DNA of 50,098 bases from Acetobacter estunensis (GCF_011516945.1 NZ_WOTH01000021.1:1-50098), one strand, 5' to 3'. Positions 35,130-44,883 are shown, counted from the first letter of the stretch. Numbers and translations are program-made. The notes: a model not told the origin generated them from the letters alone.

Positions 35130-36011
35130 TTAGAGCGCCTGTGCACCCGAAATGATCTCGATAAGTTCGTTGGTGATGTTGGTTTGACGTGTCCGGTTGT
35201 AGGTCTGGGTCAACCGGTCGATCGCCTTGCCAGCATTGCGGGTCGCGTTGTCCATGGCGGTCATGCGCGCACCTTGCTCACCAGCGGCGGATTCAAGCAG
35301 CGTTGCATAAATCTGCACCTGCAGATTACGCGGCAACAAACGCTCTAGAAGTGTCTGCTCATCTGGCTCGAACTCGTACTGGGCGGCATCCGGATCCGGC
35401 TTCGCTTCCGTCGCGTCAAGCCCCAGCGGAATCAGTTGCAGGGGGGTTGGCACCTGCGACATGACATTGCGGAACTGGTTGTAGATGACAGTGCAGACGT
35501 CAAACTCGCCATTTTCAAGACGCTTCGTGATTTTCGCGCCAAGGTCGCTTGCTGCCGAGAAAGGGATTTCCTTCCCGCCAACACCGATCACGTGATCAAT
35601 GATCAGATCAGCGTAATCGCGCGAAAGAAAATCGAACCCCTTGCGTCCGACAGGAAGCAGCTTGACCGTCTTGCCTTCGGCCTGAAGGCGACGGATCGTC
35701 AGCTTTGTCGTGCGATTGATGTTCGAGTTGAAGCCACCTGCCAGACCACGATCACTCGTGATCGGAATGAGCAGATGCACACGGTCATTACCCGTGCCTG
35801 CCAGAAGCTGCGGTGCGCCATCCTGACCCGCCATCGCCCCTGCAAGCTCCCCCAGCATCTGGCGCATAGCCGCTGCGTAGGGACGTGCTGCCTCAGCATG
35901 TGACTGGGCGCGACGGAGCTTCGCCGCCGCGACCATCTTCATCGCGCTCGTGATCTTTCGCGTCGATTTGACGCTGCCGATCCGGGCGCGGAGTTCCTTT
36001 AGGGAAGCCAT
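35130..36011 (-). CDS. atpG: F1 ATP synthase gamma subunit
   Basis: Central shaft subunit (293 residues) whose rotation drives the catalytic sites. The N-terminal coiled coil [20 protein letters not shown] and [17 protein letters not shown] is typical, and the C-terminal helix ends [20 protein letters not shown], the family hallmark. Length is normal. It lies 15 bases after atpA. Confidence 0.96.
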   Translation of the reverse strand: MASLKELRARIGSVKSTRKITSAMKMVAAAKLRRAQSHAEAARPYAAAMRQMLGELAGAMAGQDGAPQLLAGTGNDRVHLLIPITSDRGLAGGFNSNINRTTKLTIRRLQAEGKTVKLLPVGRKGFDFLSRDYADLIIDHVIGVGGKEIPFSAASDLGAKITKRLENGEFDVCTVIYNQFRNVMSQVPTPLQLIPLGLDATEAKPDPDAAQYEFEPDEQTLLERLLPRNLQVQIYATLLESAAGEQGARMTAMDNATRNAGKAIDRLTQTYNRTRQTNITNELIEIISGAQAL

Positions 36012-36026
36012 GAGCGATACTCGCTA

Positions 36027-37562
36027 TCAGGCCGCAAAGCGACGGTTGAAGTCCGTCAGGAACTCACCAATCTTCGCTTCGAGATCCTTCGTCACCTGAC
36101 GCTCGGTCCGCAGCGACTGAATGATGTCCTTTGCCGGACCGCGCAGTTCGCTCAGCAACTTCGTCTCCCAAGGCACCACCTGATCGACAGCGACATTGTC
36201 GATAAAGCCGCGTGTGCCAGCGAACAGGACAACCACCTGCTCTTCCCATGCCAACGGAGAAGATTCCGGCTGCTTAAGCAGTTCGACCAGACGCGCGCCG
36301 CGCGCCAACTGCTTCTGGGTCGCCGGATCGAGATCGGAAGCGAACTGCGAGAATGCGGCCATTTCACGATATTGAGCCAGTTCGAGCTTGATCTTGCCCG
36401 CAACCTGCTTCATCGCCTTGACCTGCGCGGCCGAGCCGACACGCGACACCGACCCACCGACATTCACAGCCGGACGGATGCCACGATAGAACAGATCCGT
36501 CTCAAGGAAGATCTGACCGTCAGTGATGGAAATCACATTGGTCGGGATGTAGGCGGCAACATCACCGGCCTGCGTCTCAATGACTGGCAGCGCCGTCAAC
36601 GAACCCGCACCGAACTTATCGGACATCTTCGCCGCACGCTCCAGAAGACGGGAGTGCAGGTAGAACACGTCACCCGGATAAGCCTCACGTCCCGGCGGAC
36701 GACGGAGCAGCAGGGACATCTGGCGATAGGCCACAGCCTGCTTGGATAGATCGTCGTAGCAGATCAGGGCGTGCATGCCGTTGTCACGGAAGAACTCACC
36801 CATCGCGCAGGCGGCATAAGGGGCCAGATACTGCAACGGAGCCGGCTCGGAAGCCGTAGCGGCCACAACGATGGAGTAAGGCATCGCGCCCTGCTCTTCC
36901 AGCGTGCGAACAAGCTGCGCCACTGTAGAACGCTTCTGTCCGATTGCTACATAGATGCAATAGAGCGACTTCTTGTCGTCACCCAGAGCATTGACGTTCT
37001 TCTGCGCAAGGATCGTATCCAGCAGAATCGCCGTCTTACCGGTCTGACGGTCACCGATGACCAGTTCGCGCTGTCCACGCCCAACCGGCACCAGCGCATC
37101 GATCGCCTTAATACCGGTCTGCATCGGCTCGCTGACCGACTGGCGAGGCATGATGCCCGGCGCCTTCACCTCGGCCGGCGTCATCTTTACATCGGTGAGC
37201 GGCCCCTTACCGTCGATCGGGTTACCGAGACCGTCAACCACACGACCCAGAAGCCCCTTGCCGACAGGCACTTCCACGACAGTGCCAGAGCGATTGACCG
37301 AGTCACCTTCACGAATTTCGACATCGGAGCCGAAAATCACGACACCGACATTGTCGTCTTCAAGGTTAAGGGCCATGCCCTTCTGACCGGCGGAGGGGAA
37401 ATCCACCAACTCGCCCGCCATGACATTCTGCAGACCATAGACGCGCGCGATACCGTCGCCCACGGACAGAACCGTGCCGGTCTCGGCCGTCTCGGTCGTC
37501 GTGTCGAACGAAGCGATCTGCTGCTTGAGGATATCCGAAATCTCGGCGGGACGGATTTCCAT
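36027..37562 (-). CDS. atpA: F1 ATP synthase alpha subunit
   Basis: Non-catalytic nucleotide-binding alpha subunit, 511 residues. It starts [17 protein letters not shown]-loop [26 protein letters not shown] and the arginine-finger region [18 protein letters not shown] are clear. The ATG at 37562 overlaps the atpH stop (TGATG) with GGGAG eight bases upstream; the GTG one codon earlier (37565) is less likely. Confidence 0.97.
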   Translation of the reverse strand: MEIRPAEISDILKQQIASFDTTTETAETGTVLSVGDGIARVYGLQNVMAGELVDFPSAGQKGMALNLEDDNVGVVIFGSDVEIREGDSVNRSGTVVEVPVGKGLLGRVVDGLGNPIDGKGPLTDVKMTPAEVKAPGIMPRQSVSEPMQTGIKAIDALVPVGRGQRELVIGDRQTGKTAILLDTILAQKNVNALGDDKKSLYCIYVAIGQKRSTVAQLVRTLEEQGAMPYSIVVAATASEPAPLQYLAPYAACAMGEFFRDNGMHALICYDDLSKQAVAYRQMSLLLRRPPGREAYPGDVFYLHSRLLERAAKMSDKFGAGSLTALPVIETQAGDVAAYIPTNVISITDGQIFLETDLFYRGIRPAVNVGGSVSRVGSAAQVKAMKQVAGKIKLELAQYREMAAFSQFASDLDPATQKQLARGARLVELLKQPESSPLAWEEQVVVLFAGTRGFIDNVAVDQVVPWETKLLSELRGPAKDIIQSLRTERQVTKDLEAKIGEFLTDFNRRFAA

Positions 37563-38152
37563 CACGCGGCTCCCTTCATGGCATAATGCAAGCGAACAAG
37601 GCGGGATTGCAGGCTGGTGTCAACAAGACGCGGACCGACGCGCACCACGAGACCACCGAGGATCTGGGGATCGACCCGCTCATCAAGATTGACACGCGAA
37701 TAACCGGCTTCGGCCAGCTTGCCCTGCAACTGGGCACGCTGCGTCGTGGTAAGCGGCTCTGCGCTGACGACTTCGGCCGTAATCTCGCCCCGACGGGCGG
37801 CAGCCACAGCCAGCACAGCCGCAAGAATCTGACGAAGGCGCGGAAGACGACGGTTGTCCGCGACCACACCCACAAAATCTCTCAGCAAGGTGTCGAAACC
37901 CTGCTTTTCCAGCACGGCAAGGACAGCCTTGCGCGAATCACGGATGTCGAGGCGTGTGTCGCTCAGAACCGTCTGAAACTCGGGCGTTTCGTCGATAAGG
38001 CGCGCCAGCATATCGACCTGAGGCAGAACCTCGTCCAGCTTGCGACGGTCCGCCGCAAGATCGTAAAGCGCAGTCGCATACCGACCCGCGAGACCACCCG
38101 TTCCGACAGGGGACCGGGCAGCGGATTGGGTACTTGTAACAGCAGTGGCCAC
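37562..38152 (-). CDS. atpH: F1 ATP synthase delta subunit (GTG start)
   Basis: Peripheral-stalk subunit (196 residues) that joins F1 to the F0 b subunits. Recognised by [20 protein letters not shown] at the N-terminus and by [22 protein letters not shown] near the C-terminus. The frame is open to 38245, but I place the start at GTG 38152: GGAAGAAG lies about seven bases before it, and the upstream residues (basic and Pro-rich) have no family match. It is the first gene of the operon. Confidence 0.92.
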   Translation of the reverse strand: MATAVTSTQSAARSPVGTGGLAGRYATALYDLAADRRKLDEVLPQVDMLARLIDETPEFQTVLSDTRLDIRDSRKAVLAVLEKQGFDTLLRDFVGVVADNRRLPRLRQILAAVLAVAAARRGEITAEVVSAEPLTTTQRAQLQGKLAEAGYSRVNLDERVDPQILGGLVVRVGPRLVDTSLQSRLVRLHYAMKGAA

Positions 38153-38262
38153 TGTCGGCTTCTTCCTTCTGCGTTCCCCAGGGGCGTCTGCAGACGCGCT
38201 CCCGGCCCGGCTCTTTTCCGGGCCCGATAACGCGCCCGGCCGCAATTCTTAATTGACGCGGC

Positions 38263-38291
38263 CTCTAGCATGGAGCTTTCGGAGGCGCAAC
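38263..38291 (-). promoter_or_regulatory. Candidate sigma-70 promoter of the atpHAGDC operon
   Basis: On the minus strand TTGCGC (38291-38286), a 17-base spacer and TAGAGG (38268-38263). It would give a leader of about 100 bases before the atpH GTG. Prediction from consensus and position only. Confidence 0.35.
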
Positions 38292-38346
38292 AGAACAGAC
38301 AGCGCACGCACTGATTTCCCCCAAGAAACACCGTGATCGGGGTTTT

Positions 38347-39819
38347 TCAGCCCTGCGGCGAAGAATCGAATCCATCCGCCATGCGGCGCGCCACCCGCTG
38401 CGCGTGACGACTTGTTCCAAGAAGCGCAATCACACCCACAAGGACACCGCCCCCCGCAGCCAGCCAACACACTGACCGCATCAGACCAAGGAAATCCGCA
38501 GAAAGGCGTCCACCAACAGATGCGTGCAGCGCCTCAGCCGCACCAACGCTTCCCGCAATAGCCACACCCAGCGCCGTCCCGATCTGGCGACTTGTGGAAG
38601 CAACAGCCGCCGCCACGCCCGCCTGACGACGCGGCATGCCGGACACCGCCGCATTGGTGATCGGAGCGTTACAAAGCCCGAATCCCGCACCCAGCACAGC
38701 ATAACCGGCCGCACGCCATTCCCATGAGACCGCCGCGTCCAATCCCGTCAGCATCAGCGGCCCTACAGTAAGGCCTCCGGCTGCCAGCAACAGCGGAAGA
38801 CGCGCCCCCCGTGCGGCCACCAGACGGCCTGACAGAGGTGCACCGATCATGACCGCGACGGCAAGCGGCATCAATTCAAGCCCAGCCCGCCCCGGCGTCA
38901 TGCCGCAATATTCCTGAAGATAGAGTGTATTGAGGAACAGCAACGACGCGAAAATCGCAAAACACAGAACAGCCAGAACCACGGAGGAAGCAAAGGGCGG
39001 CGAACGGAAAAAGCGCAGATCCAGCATCGGTTCGGCGCGGCGCCCCTCGATCAGCACGAAGCTCACGCTCCCGACAGCCGCGAGAACGAATAGCCCCCGA
39101 ATCGGAAACGACCCCCACCCGAATCCCGGTCCTTCGATCAGAGCCGCTACAAGAGCCACCGTCGTCAATGCAGCAAGACTCTGCCCCGGAAAGTCGAATC
39201 GACGAGGCACCGGAGACCGCGATTCCGGGATGAAACGAAGCGTCAGAAGCAGCGCCATCACGCCAATGGGCAGGTTGATCCAGAACACCATGCGCCAGCC
39301 GAAGAGATCACTGATCGCGCCGCCGGCCACAGGTCCGATCGCGAGCGCGGCCCCCGACATCATCCCCCACACCCCAATTGCTCGCGCCCGCGCCGCCGGT
39401 TGCGTGAAAGTATTGGCAATGATGGACAGGGCCACGGGATTGAGCATGGCGCCCCCTACCCCTTGCAGAGCGCGCGCAGCGATCAGAGCGCCGCTGGAGG
39501 TCGCCATACCGCAAAGCGCGGAGGCGAGACAGAAAACGACAATTCCGGTCAGAAAAATGCGTCGCCTGCCAAAACGGTCGGCAAGGGTGCCCGCCATCAT
39601 GAGCAGGGCCGACACCACCAGCGTGTAGGCATCCACAATCCACTGCAAAGCCGGAATCCCGGCGTCGAACGCCAGCCGGATCGAAGGGAGCGCCACGTTG
39701 ACGATGGTGACATCCATCATCACGAGAAACAGACTCAGGCAACAGGCGCCCAGCACCAGAAAAGGACGGACAGGGGGAGATGACACGGCCAGCCTCGTAT
39801 CGCCGGATGCCACACGCAT
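38347..39819 (-). CDS. MFS drug/solute exporter, DHA2 (EmrB/QacA) type
   Basis: A 490-residue major facilitator transporter with about 14 hydrophobic helices. Key segments: LFLVMMDVTIVNVALPSI (motif D1 of DHA2 proteins), the loop LADRFGRRRIFLTG (motif A), GVGGAMLNPVALSII (motif B-like), and GVWGMMSGAALAIGPVAGG (motif C, typical of antiporters). It probably exports drugs or toxic metabolites using the proton gradient; the substrate is unknown and no regulator or membrane-fusion partner lies next to it. The ATG at 39819 is followed by a short cytoplasmic tail before the first helix. Confidence 0.9.
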   Translation of the reverse strand: MRVASGDTRLAVSSPPVRPFLVLGACCLSLFLVMMDVTIVNVALPSIRLAFDAGIPALQWIVDAYTLVVSALLMMAGTLADRFGRRRIFLTGIVVFCLASALCGMATSSGALIAARALQGVGGAMLNPVALSIIANTFTQPAARARAIGVWGMMSGAALAIGPVAGGAISDLFGWRMVFWINLPIGVMALLLTLRFIPESRSPVPRRFDFPGQSLAALTTVALVAALIEGPGFGWGSFPIRGLFVLAAVGSVSFVLIEGRRAEPMLDLRFFRSPPFASSVVLAVLCFAIFASLLFLNTLYLQEYCGMTPGRAGLELMPLAVAVMIGAPLSGRLVAARGARLPLLLAAGGLTVGPLMLTGLDAAVSWEWRAAGYAVLGAGFGLCNAPITNAAVSGMPRRQAGVAAAVASTSRQIGTALGVAIAGSVGAAEALHASVGGRLSADFLGLMRSVCWLAAGGGVLVGVIALLGTSRHAQRVARRMADGFDSSPQG

Positions 39820-39870
39820 CCCGCTCTGCGGGCAACGGACCCTGCATCCTCTATTTTAATGGGTGGAGAA

Positions 39871-39944
39871 TGGAGCGGGCGAAGGGAATCGAACCCTCCT
39901 CAGAAGCTTGGAAGGCTACTGCATTACCACTATGCTACGCCCGC
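39871..39944 (-). tRNA. tRNA-Gly (anticodon UCC), CCA encoded
   Basis: A 74-base cloverleaf on the minus strand: acceptor GCGGGCG/CGCCCGC, D stem GCAT/ATGC, anticodon loop CTTCCAA with UCC, T loop TTCGATT, discriminator U and genomic CCA (39871-39873). The anticodon stem GTAGC/GCTTC has a U-U mismatch at the second pair (28-42). It is oriented against the tRNA-Trp that follows. Confidence 0.95.
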
Positions 39945-39956
39945 ATCCTGTGGCGG

Positions 39957-39985
39957 TCCTTACTGCATTTCACACAAAACGGCAA
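39957..39985 (-). promoter_or_regulatory. Candidate sigma-70 promoter of tRNA-Gly
   Basis: On the minus strand TTGCCG (39985-39980), a 17-base spacer and TAAGGA (39962-39957), placing a transcription start a few bases upstream of the tRNA 5' end at 39944. Confidence 0.4.
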
Positions 39986-40198
39986 GCCATTCGAACATCT
40001 TTGCATTCGAGAAACAGAAATTTCCGACATCTTTCCAAGGCTACAAATGGAGAGTGCGCAGCCTCGAAGGACAATCTTGTTTCACCCCCTTGACTTTGAC
40101 CTCCCGACATATTCTTTTCCGCCAACTGTAACCGGGTCGTTGACCATCGGCTCCCCGCTCCCGGGCGGGGTCGAGCGTGATGACCGGGTGCAGTTCGC

Positions 40199-40275
40199 AG
40201 GGGTGTAGCTCAATTGGCTAGAGCGCCGGTCTCCAAAACCGGAGGTTGTGGGTTCGAGACCCTCCACCCCTGCCA
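40199..40275 (+). tRNA. tRNA-Trp (anticodon CCA), CCA encoded
   Basis: A 77-base cloverleaf: acceptor AGGGGTG/CACCCCT, D arm GCTC...GAGC, anticodon stem CCGGT/ACCGG around loop CTCCAAA (anticodon CCA), T loop TTCGAGA, discriminator G and genomic CCA at 40273-40275. The T stem GTGGG/CCCTC has a U-U mismatch at its second pair (50-64). A GC-rich hairpin (CCCCGC/GCGGGG, 40153-40170) lies just before it. It precedes secE and nusG, a linkage found in many bacteria. Confidence 0.96.
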
Positions 40276-40430
40276 GACGCGATCCGCGGCGCATTGACCA
40301 GCCTGTAAGGCGGCCAGTGCAAGGCGACCGCGGGATGACCGGTTCGCCCGGTCCGGGCGAGGTTTCCCGGCCTTGACGGGTGCGGGCGTTGTGCCCGTTC
40401 TCCTGACAGCCGCAACGACAAGGTTTTTTC

Positions 40431-40625
40431 GTGTCTGCGAGTCCAGTCAAATTTTTCCGTGACGTGGAGGCCGAGGCCAGACGGGTTACGTGGCCCTCAC
40501 GGAAAGCGACGCTGGTCACGACGGGCGCCGTGCTCGCGATGGCTTCGCTCGCATCCATTTTCTTCTTCGTCGTGGATCAGGTCATCGGCCTCGGCGTTCG
40601 TGAACTTTTCGGGCTGGGAGGCTAG
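40431..40625 (+). CDS. secE: Preprotein translocase subunit SecE (GTG start)
   Basis: A 64-residue single-span subunit of the SecYEG channel. The cytoplasmic amphipathic segment [20 protein letters not shown] with the conserved R-x-V-x-W-P-S motif precedes one transmembrane helix ([20 protein letters not shown]). This is the short form lacking the two extra helices of E. coli SecE. The start is GTG at 40431, with AGG nine to eleven bases before it. nusG follows after 10 bases. Confidence 0.95.
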   Translation: MSASPVKFFRDVEAEARRVTWPSRKATLVTTGAVLAMASLASIFFFVVDQVIGLGVRELFGLGG

Positions 40626-40635
40626 GAAGACCGGC

Positions 40636-41166
40636 ATGGCCAAGCGTTGGTACGTCGTCCACGTCTATTCGGGTTTCGAGAAGAAGATCGCGACCCAGAT
40701 CATGGAAGAAGCGGCCCAGAAGGGCCTCTCCGATCACATCGAACAGGTGCTGGTGCCCTCGGAAGAAGTGGTCGAGGTCCGTCGCGGCCAAAAGGTCAAC
40801 ACGGAACGCAAGTTCTTCCCCGGCTATATCCTCGTGAAGATGGAACTGACGGACGAAGCCTGGCATCTCGTCAAGGACACGCCCCGCGTGACCGGCTTCC
40901 TCGGTTCCAAGACGCGCCCGAGCCCCATTCCCGAGGCGGAAGCCGAGCGGATCATGAAGCAGGCGCAGGAAGGTGTGGAACGTCCCCGTTCTTCCGTCAC
41001 CTTCGAGATCGGCGAACAGGTGCGTGTGGCCGATGGTCCCTTCACCTCCTTCAACGGTGTGGTTGAGGAAGTGGACGAGGACAAGCAGCGCCTCAAAGTC
41101 AGCGTTTCGATCTTTGGCCGTTCCACTCCGGTCGATCTGGAATACAGTCAGGTCGAAAAGCTCTGA
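40636..41166 (+). CDS. nusG: Transcription termination/antitermination factor NusG
   Basis: A 176-residue NusG that binds the RNA polymerase clamp and couples it to Rho and to ribosomal protein S10. The N-terminal NGN domain starts [19 protein letters not shown] and includes [11 protein letters not shown] and TPRVTGFLG. The C-terminal KOW domain has [19 protein letters not shown] and [20 protein letters not shown]. The ATG at 40636 has AGGAAG upstream. It ends at a clear terminator and is not followed by rplK. Confidence 0.97.
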   Translation: MAKRWYVVHVYSGFEKKIATQIMEEAAQKGLSDHIEQVLVPSEEVVEVRRGQKVNTERKFFPGYILVKMELTDEAWHLVKDTPRVTGFLGSKTRPSPIPEAEAERIMKQAQEGVERPRSSVTFEIGEQVRVADGPFTSFNGVVEEVDEDKQRLKVSVSIFGRSTPVDLEYSQVEKL

Positions 41167-41196
41167 GTTTCAGCGACACCACAGAATTCTGAACAG

Positions 41197-41222
41197 CCCC
41201 CGTGCGTTGCGCGGGGGTTTTT
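41197..41222 (+). terminator. Rho-independent terminator after nusG
   Basis: CCCCCGTGC at 41197-41205 pairs with GCGCGGGGG at 41209-41217 (one T-G wobble) and is followed by TTTTT. It lies 30 bases after the nusG stop. Confidence 0.9.
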
Positions 41223-41354
41223 CTTTATCCACCGCTTCGCAGGGCTACGCCGCAAAATGCAAAAAGGGCGTAGCCGCCAAGCACCGACACGATGCTGGCT
41301 TGCTGCGCCCTCTTGTCCCGTCCGCCGCTCAGAAACGGCGGACAGTCGCACTTA

Positions 41355-41915
41355 TCAGATAAGCGACTTGGACTGCTTGAGAACCATCTTGCACAGCTTG
41401 GAACGGACCTGGCTTTTCAGCGAATCGAGCGAGATCTGATTGCCATTGCCCGTCTGAAGCAGTCCCTGCTGACCGGCAGCATAGGACGAATCGCTGGTCA
41501 CAGACGACTGACCCGTCAGCGCGCTCAGGGTGGACTGTGCAGCAGAGCTACTCACAAGCTGGTTCTGCACACAGTAGCTCAGCACACCCGTGAGATTGCT
41601 TGTGCCCACCGAGCTGAGCGACGGGATGCCCAGCGAACCCAGCAGGCCGGAACCGGTCGGCAGCAGACCACCTACACCCGAAGTTCCCGTAGCCGCTGTT
41701 CCAGCCGTGGTCGTGCCAGCGGCCGTGGTTCCCGCTGCGGTTGTACCGGCCGCTGTGCTGCCGGCAGCCGTGCTGCCACCGCCCAATGCGCTGTTGAGCG
41801 CACCCTGCGCCGCACCCTGTGCGACATTCCCCCATCCCTGAGCCTGCGCTGCCGAGGCACCCGTCAGAGCAAGACCGCCAACAAGCGCGAAAGCCGCAAA
41901 ACGACGAATCATCAT
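41355..41915 (-). CDS. DUF2501-family secreted protein with a Thr-Ala-Ala-Gly repeat
   Basis: A 186-residue protein beginning MMIRRFAAFALVGGLALTG and ending its Sec signal at ASAAQAQG, so it is periplasmic or outer-membrane associated. The mature N-terminus holds an Ala-Gly-Thr repeat of period five (STAAG, TTAAG units, about residues 48-75). The C-terminal half, GVLSYCVQNQLVSS through LCKMVLKQSKSLI, matches the DUF2501 family (YjjA of E. coli), of unknown function, and keeps its two cysteines. It stands alone between nusG and zwf. Confidence 0.85.
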   Translation of the reverse strand: MMIRRFAAFALVGGLALTGASAAQAQGWGNVAQGAAQGALNSALGGGSTAAGSTAAGTTAAGTTAAGTTTAGTAATGTSGVGGLLPTGSGLLGSLGIPSLSSVGTSNLTGVLSYCVQNQLVSSSAAQSTLSALTGQSSVTSDSSYAAGQQGLLQTGNGNQISLDSLKSQVRSKLCKMVLKQSKSLI

Positions 41916-42026
41916 GAATATAATCCTTTCGGTCCGACCGATCCCGGAACAGGGAGCGCCCCTCTTCCGCTATGGCCAGTCGTGATGAATGTTCAATACG
42001 GCAGAAAGGCGGCGTGAGAAGGCATG

Positions 42027-43532
42027 TCAGCTTCCCACCTGCCCGTCTGTCTCCGTCGCCTTTTCCCACGCGCGACCATCACGCGCGAGGAGTTCCCGCG
42101 CTCCTGCGGGACCGTCCGAGCCGGCACTGTAGGATTCCGGCGCGCCACCGTCTTTCCATGCCTGAAGAACCGGCTCCAGCACCGCCCACGCCCGTTCCAC
42201 GTTGTCCGCACGTTGAAACAGCGTGTGGTCTCCATGCAGGCAGCCATATAAAAGGGCCTCGTACCCCACATCCGGATGCACGGGCGAAAACTCACGCTCG
42301 AACATGCGGGCCACCATAGCCGTCTTGGACAGTCCCGGCCCCTGCGCCAGCCCTTCAAATCCGATCCGCACACCCCCATCGGGCTGGATGCGGAAGATGA
42401 TTCGATTCGGTCGGTCGGCTCCTTTTACTTCCGCCAGTGCTTCTGCGGCCCGGAAGGTCACGACCACTTCCGTCACGCGACTGCCCATCGCCTTACCGGT
42501 GCGAAGATAAAACGGCACCCCTTCCCAGCGCGGTGTGTCCACATGCAGTTTTAGAGCGACAAACGTCTCGACCCGACTGTGCGGATCGACACCCGGTGTT
42601 GCCCGATAGGCTGGAACGGCCTCGCCCGCCACGACCCCAGCCTCATACTGTCCACGCACCACATCACCAGGCTGCACTGGCTCAATGGCTTCAAACAGCG
42701 CCTGACGGGCCTCGGACAATCCCGCTCCCGCCAGTGAGGTCGGCGGCTCCATCGCCACGAGGGAGAGAAGCTGAAAGAGATGGTTGGGCACCATATCGCG
42801 AAGCGCGCCGGTCGATTCGTAAAAGGCGCCACGGGTGCCGACCGTGATCGTCTCGGTGGCGGAGATCTGAACATTGTCGATGAAGCGACTGTTCCACACC
42901 GGCTCGAACAGCATATTGGCGAATCGGGTGATCAGGATGTTGCGCACCTCCTCTTTCCCGAGAAAGTGATCGATGCGGAAGATCTGCTCGGACTTCATCA
43001 CCGCTGCGCACTGACGATTGAGCGCCTGCGCGCTGGCCAGATCCAGCCCGAAAGGCTTCTCCACCACAACCCGCCGGAAACTCGCTGGCGTTTCATCCAG
43101 AAGCCCCGCCTTCGCCAACTCTCCGATGACCGGGCCGAACAGACGCGACGGCACCGCAAGATAGAAGATGGCATTGCCGCTTACATGAGGCCGCAATCCC
43201 GCCAGCCCGTCCGATTCGGCAAAGTCGAGCCGCACATACTCCAACCGGCCTGCCAGCCAGTTCCATATCTCCGCATCAATGCCCGTGGCCTGAAACTCTG
43301 CCAGCGGATCGCGCGTGGTCTCGGCAAGGAAATCACGCAGCGAATCCCGCCAGTTCCCAGTGTCACCCTCAACCCGATCCACTCCCACAATGAGGAAAGC
43401 CTCCGGCAACAGGCCGCTTCTCCGCAAATCGTAAAGTGCGGGCACAAGCAGGCGACGAACGAGGTCACCCCGCGCGCCGAACAGGACAAGAGTCGCGGCG
43501 GGTGTGGATGAGGCAGTCGTGGCGGTCGTCAT
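42027..43532 (-). CDS. zwf: Glucose-6-phosphate 1-dehydrogenase
   Basis: A 501-residue NAD(P)-dependent enzyme that opens the oxidative pentose phosphate route, the main sugar catabolic route in acetic acid bacteria. The N-terminal nucleotide site is GARGDLVRR (19-27), with arginine where most relatives have serine. VVVEKPFG and the active-site signature RIDHFLGKEEV are present, and RGAFYESTGALRDMVPNH follows. The ATG at 43532 has AGGGAG about ten bases upstream; the frame open to 43592 adds a basic stretch without homology. It is divergent from asd across 123 bases, and no pgl or gnd lies beside it. Confidence 0.95.
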   Translation of the reverse strand: MTTATTASSTPAATLVLFGARGDLVRRLLVPALYDLRRSGLLPEAFLIVGVDRVEGDTGNWRDSLRDFLAETTRDPLAEFQATGIDAEIWNWLAGRLEYVRLDFAESDGLAGLRPHVSGNAIFYLAVPSRLFGPVIGELAKAGLLDETPASFRRVVVEKPFGLDLASAQALNRQCAAVMKSEQIFRIDHFLGKEEVRNILITRFANMLFEPVWNSRFIDNVQISATETITVGTRGAFYESTGALRDMVPNHLFQLLSLVAMEPPTSLAGAGLSEARQALFEAIEPVQPGDVVRGQYEAGVVAGEAVPAYRATPGVDPHSRVETFVALKLHVDTPRWEGVPFYLRTGKAMGSRVTEVVVTFRAAEALAEVKGADRPNRIIFRIQPDGGVRIGFEGLAQGPGLSKTAMVARMFEREFSPVHPDVGYEALLYGCLHGDHTLFQRADNVERAWAVLEPVLQAWKDGGAPESYSAGSDGPAGARELLARDGRAWEKATETDGQVGS

Positions 43533-43655
43533 GAACGGGATACTCCCTCGATGGAGACGCGGCAGACGGCGGATACCGGCCTTTCGTCGCACGCCCCGGT
43601 GCTATAGGTGTCACCTCGCAATTCCGCGTCGGACGTGGAGAAGAGAGGAACGAAC

Positions 43656-44678
43656 ATGGGTTATCGCGTAGCGGTCGTGGGCGCGACAGGGGCTGTCGGG
43701 CGTGAAATCCTCAAGACGCTGCATGAACGGGAGTTTCCTGTCGATGATATCGTGGCGCTGGCGTCGCCACGCTCGACAGGACGGGAAGTCTCTTTCGGGG
43801 ATCGCACACTGAAGGTGCAGAATCTCGAGACCTTCGATTTCACCGGCTGGGATGTCGGTCTGTTCTCGCCGGGCGCAAGCGTGTCGGCCATTCATGGCCC
43901 CCGTGCGGCGAAGGCCGGCTGCATCGTCATCGACAACACCTCCCAGTTCCGTATGGAGCCGGACGTGCCGCTGGTGGTGCCCGAGGTGAACCCCAACGAT
44001 CTCAAGAAGGCCAAGCGCGGCATCATTGCCAACCCGAACTGCTCGACCATCCAGATGGTCGTGGCTCTCAAGCCGCTGCACGATCTGTTCACACTCAAGC
44101 GCGTGATCGTTGCCACCTATCAGGCCGTAGCAGGAGCGGGCACGGACGGGATGCACGAACTGGAACAGCAGACGAAAGGCACCTTCGTGGGCGATCCGCC
44201 CGTGATCGAGCAGTTCCAGAAGCAGATCGCCTTCAACTGTATTCCGCAGATCGACCGTTTCATGGATGACGGCGCGACCAAGGAAGAGTGGAAGATGGCG
44301 GTCGAAACCAAGAAGATCCTCGACCCGGATGTGTCCGTCATCGCCACCTGCGTGCGCGTGCCGGTCTTCATCGGTCACTCCGAAGCCATCGTGGCAGAGT
44401 TCGAGGAGCCTGTGGATCTTGCCCGCGCCCGCGAAGCCCTGCGCGAAGCCGAGGGCGTGGTGCTGCTCGACAAGCACGAGGACGGTGGCTACGTCACCCC
44501 CATCGAATGTGTGGGAGAAGACGCCACTTATGTCTCCCGCCTGCGCCTCGACCCCACCGTTCCCAACGGTCTGGCGTTCTGGTGTGTGTCCGACAATCTG
44601 CGCAAGGGTGCGGCCCTGAACGCGGTTCAGATTGCCGAGACCATGATCGCGCTCGATCTGTTGCCGAAACGACACTGA
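43656..44678 (+). CDS. asd: Aspartate-semialdehyde dehydrogenase
   Basis: A 340-residue enzyme that reduces aspartyl phosphate to the semialdehyde for lysine, diaminopimelate, threonine and methionine. It has the NADP motif VVGATGAVGREIL at the start, the catalytic cysteine 129 in ANPNCSTIQ, and CVRVPVFIGHSEAI with the active-site arginine and histidine. The ATG at 43656 follows AGAGAGGA. A hairpin follows the stop. Confidence 0.96.
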   Translation: MGYRVAVVGATGAVGREILKTLHEREFPVDDIVALASPRSTGREVSFGDRTLKVQNLETFDFTGWDVGLFSPGASVSAIHGPRAAKAGCIVIDNTSQFRMEPDVPLVVPEVNPNDLKKAKRGIIANPNCSTIQMVVALKPLHDLFTLKRVIVATYQAVAGAGTDGMHELEQQTKGTFVGDPPVIEQFQKQIAFNCIPQIDRFMDDGATKEEWKMAVETKKILDPDVSVIATCVRVPVFIGHSEAIVAEFEEPVDLARAREALREAEGVVLLDKHEDGGYVTPIECVGEDATYVSRLRLDPTVPNGLAFWCVSDNLRKGAALNAVQIAETMIALDLLPKRH

Positions 44679-44699
44679 TCGTTTCGATTTGCGACATAT

Positions 44700-44722
44700 G
44701 TGTCCGCCATCAGGGCGGACAC
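44700..44722 (+). terminator. Hairpin after asd, probable terminator
   Basis: GTGTCCGCC at 44700-44708 and GGCGGACAC at 44714-44722 form a perfect 9-bp stem with a five-base loop 21 bases beyond the asd stop. No T-run follows, so it may be a weak or Rho-aided terminator. Confidence 0.55.
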
Positions 44723-44794
44723 TCCTCGCGCCTATCCCATACATGCTCTCAAGAAACGTGATCTGCCCTCTCGGTCTCGTGTTTCTCCCTCGAA

Positions 44795-44823
44795 TTGACC
44801 CGCCCCACCCCCGGGCGTAGGAC
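44795..44823 (+). promoter_or_regulatory. Candidate sigma-70 promoter of sdhCDAB
   Basis: TTGACC at 44795-44800, a 17-base GC-rich spacer and TAGGAC at 44818-44823. The predicted leader contains a 7-bp hairpin, GACGCCG/CGGCGTC at 44836-44857, before the sdhC start. The -10 is imperfect. Confidence 0.4.
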
Positions 44824-44883
44824 CGATTTCGGAATGACGCCGTTCATGCACGGCGTCTGGTTGGACGAAACGACGAGGCGACG

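Noticed and set aside
36771..37586. 271-codon plus-strand ORF in the atp operon
   Set aside because: Antisense to atpA, a highly conserved gene; no ribosome site or known motif.
38330..38350. GGGG/CCCC hairpin with T-run after the MFS gene as its terminator
   Set aside because: The T-run is on the plus strand, where no gene ends; it is in the wrong orientation for the MFS gene.
41672..41850. Short tandem DNA repeat considered as a CRISPR-like array
   Set aside because: The units are in-frame codons for an Ala-Gly-Thr tract in a secreted protein, with no spacers and no cas genes nearby.
43611..44744. 377-codon minus-strand ORF opposite asd
   Set aside because: Shadow of Asd; no family motif and it crosses the asd hairpin.
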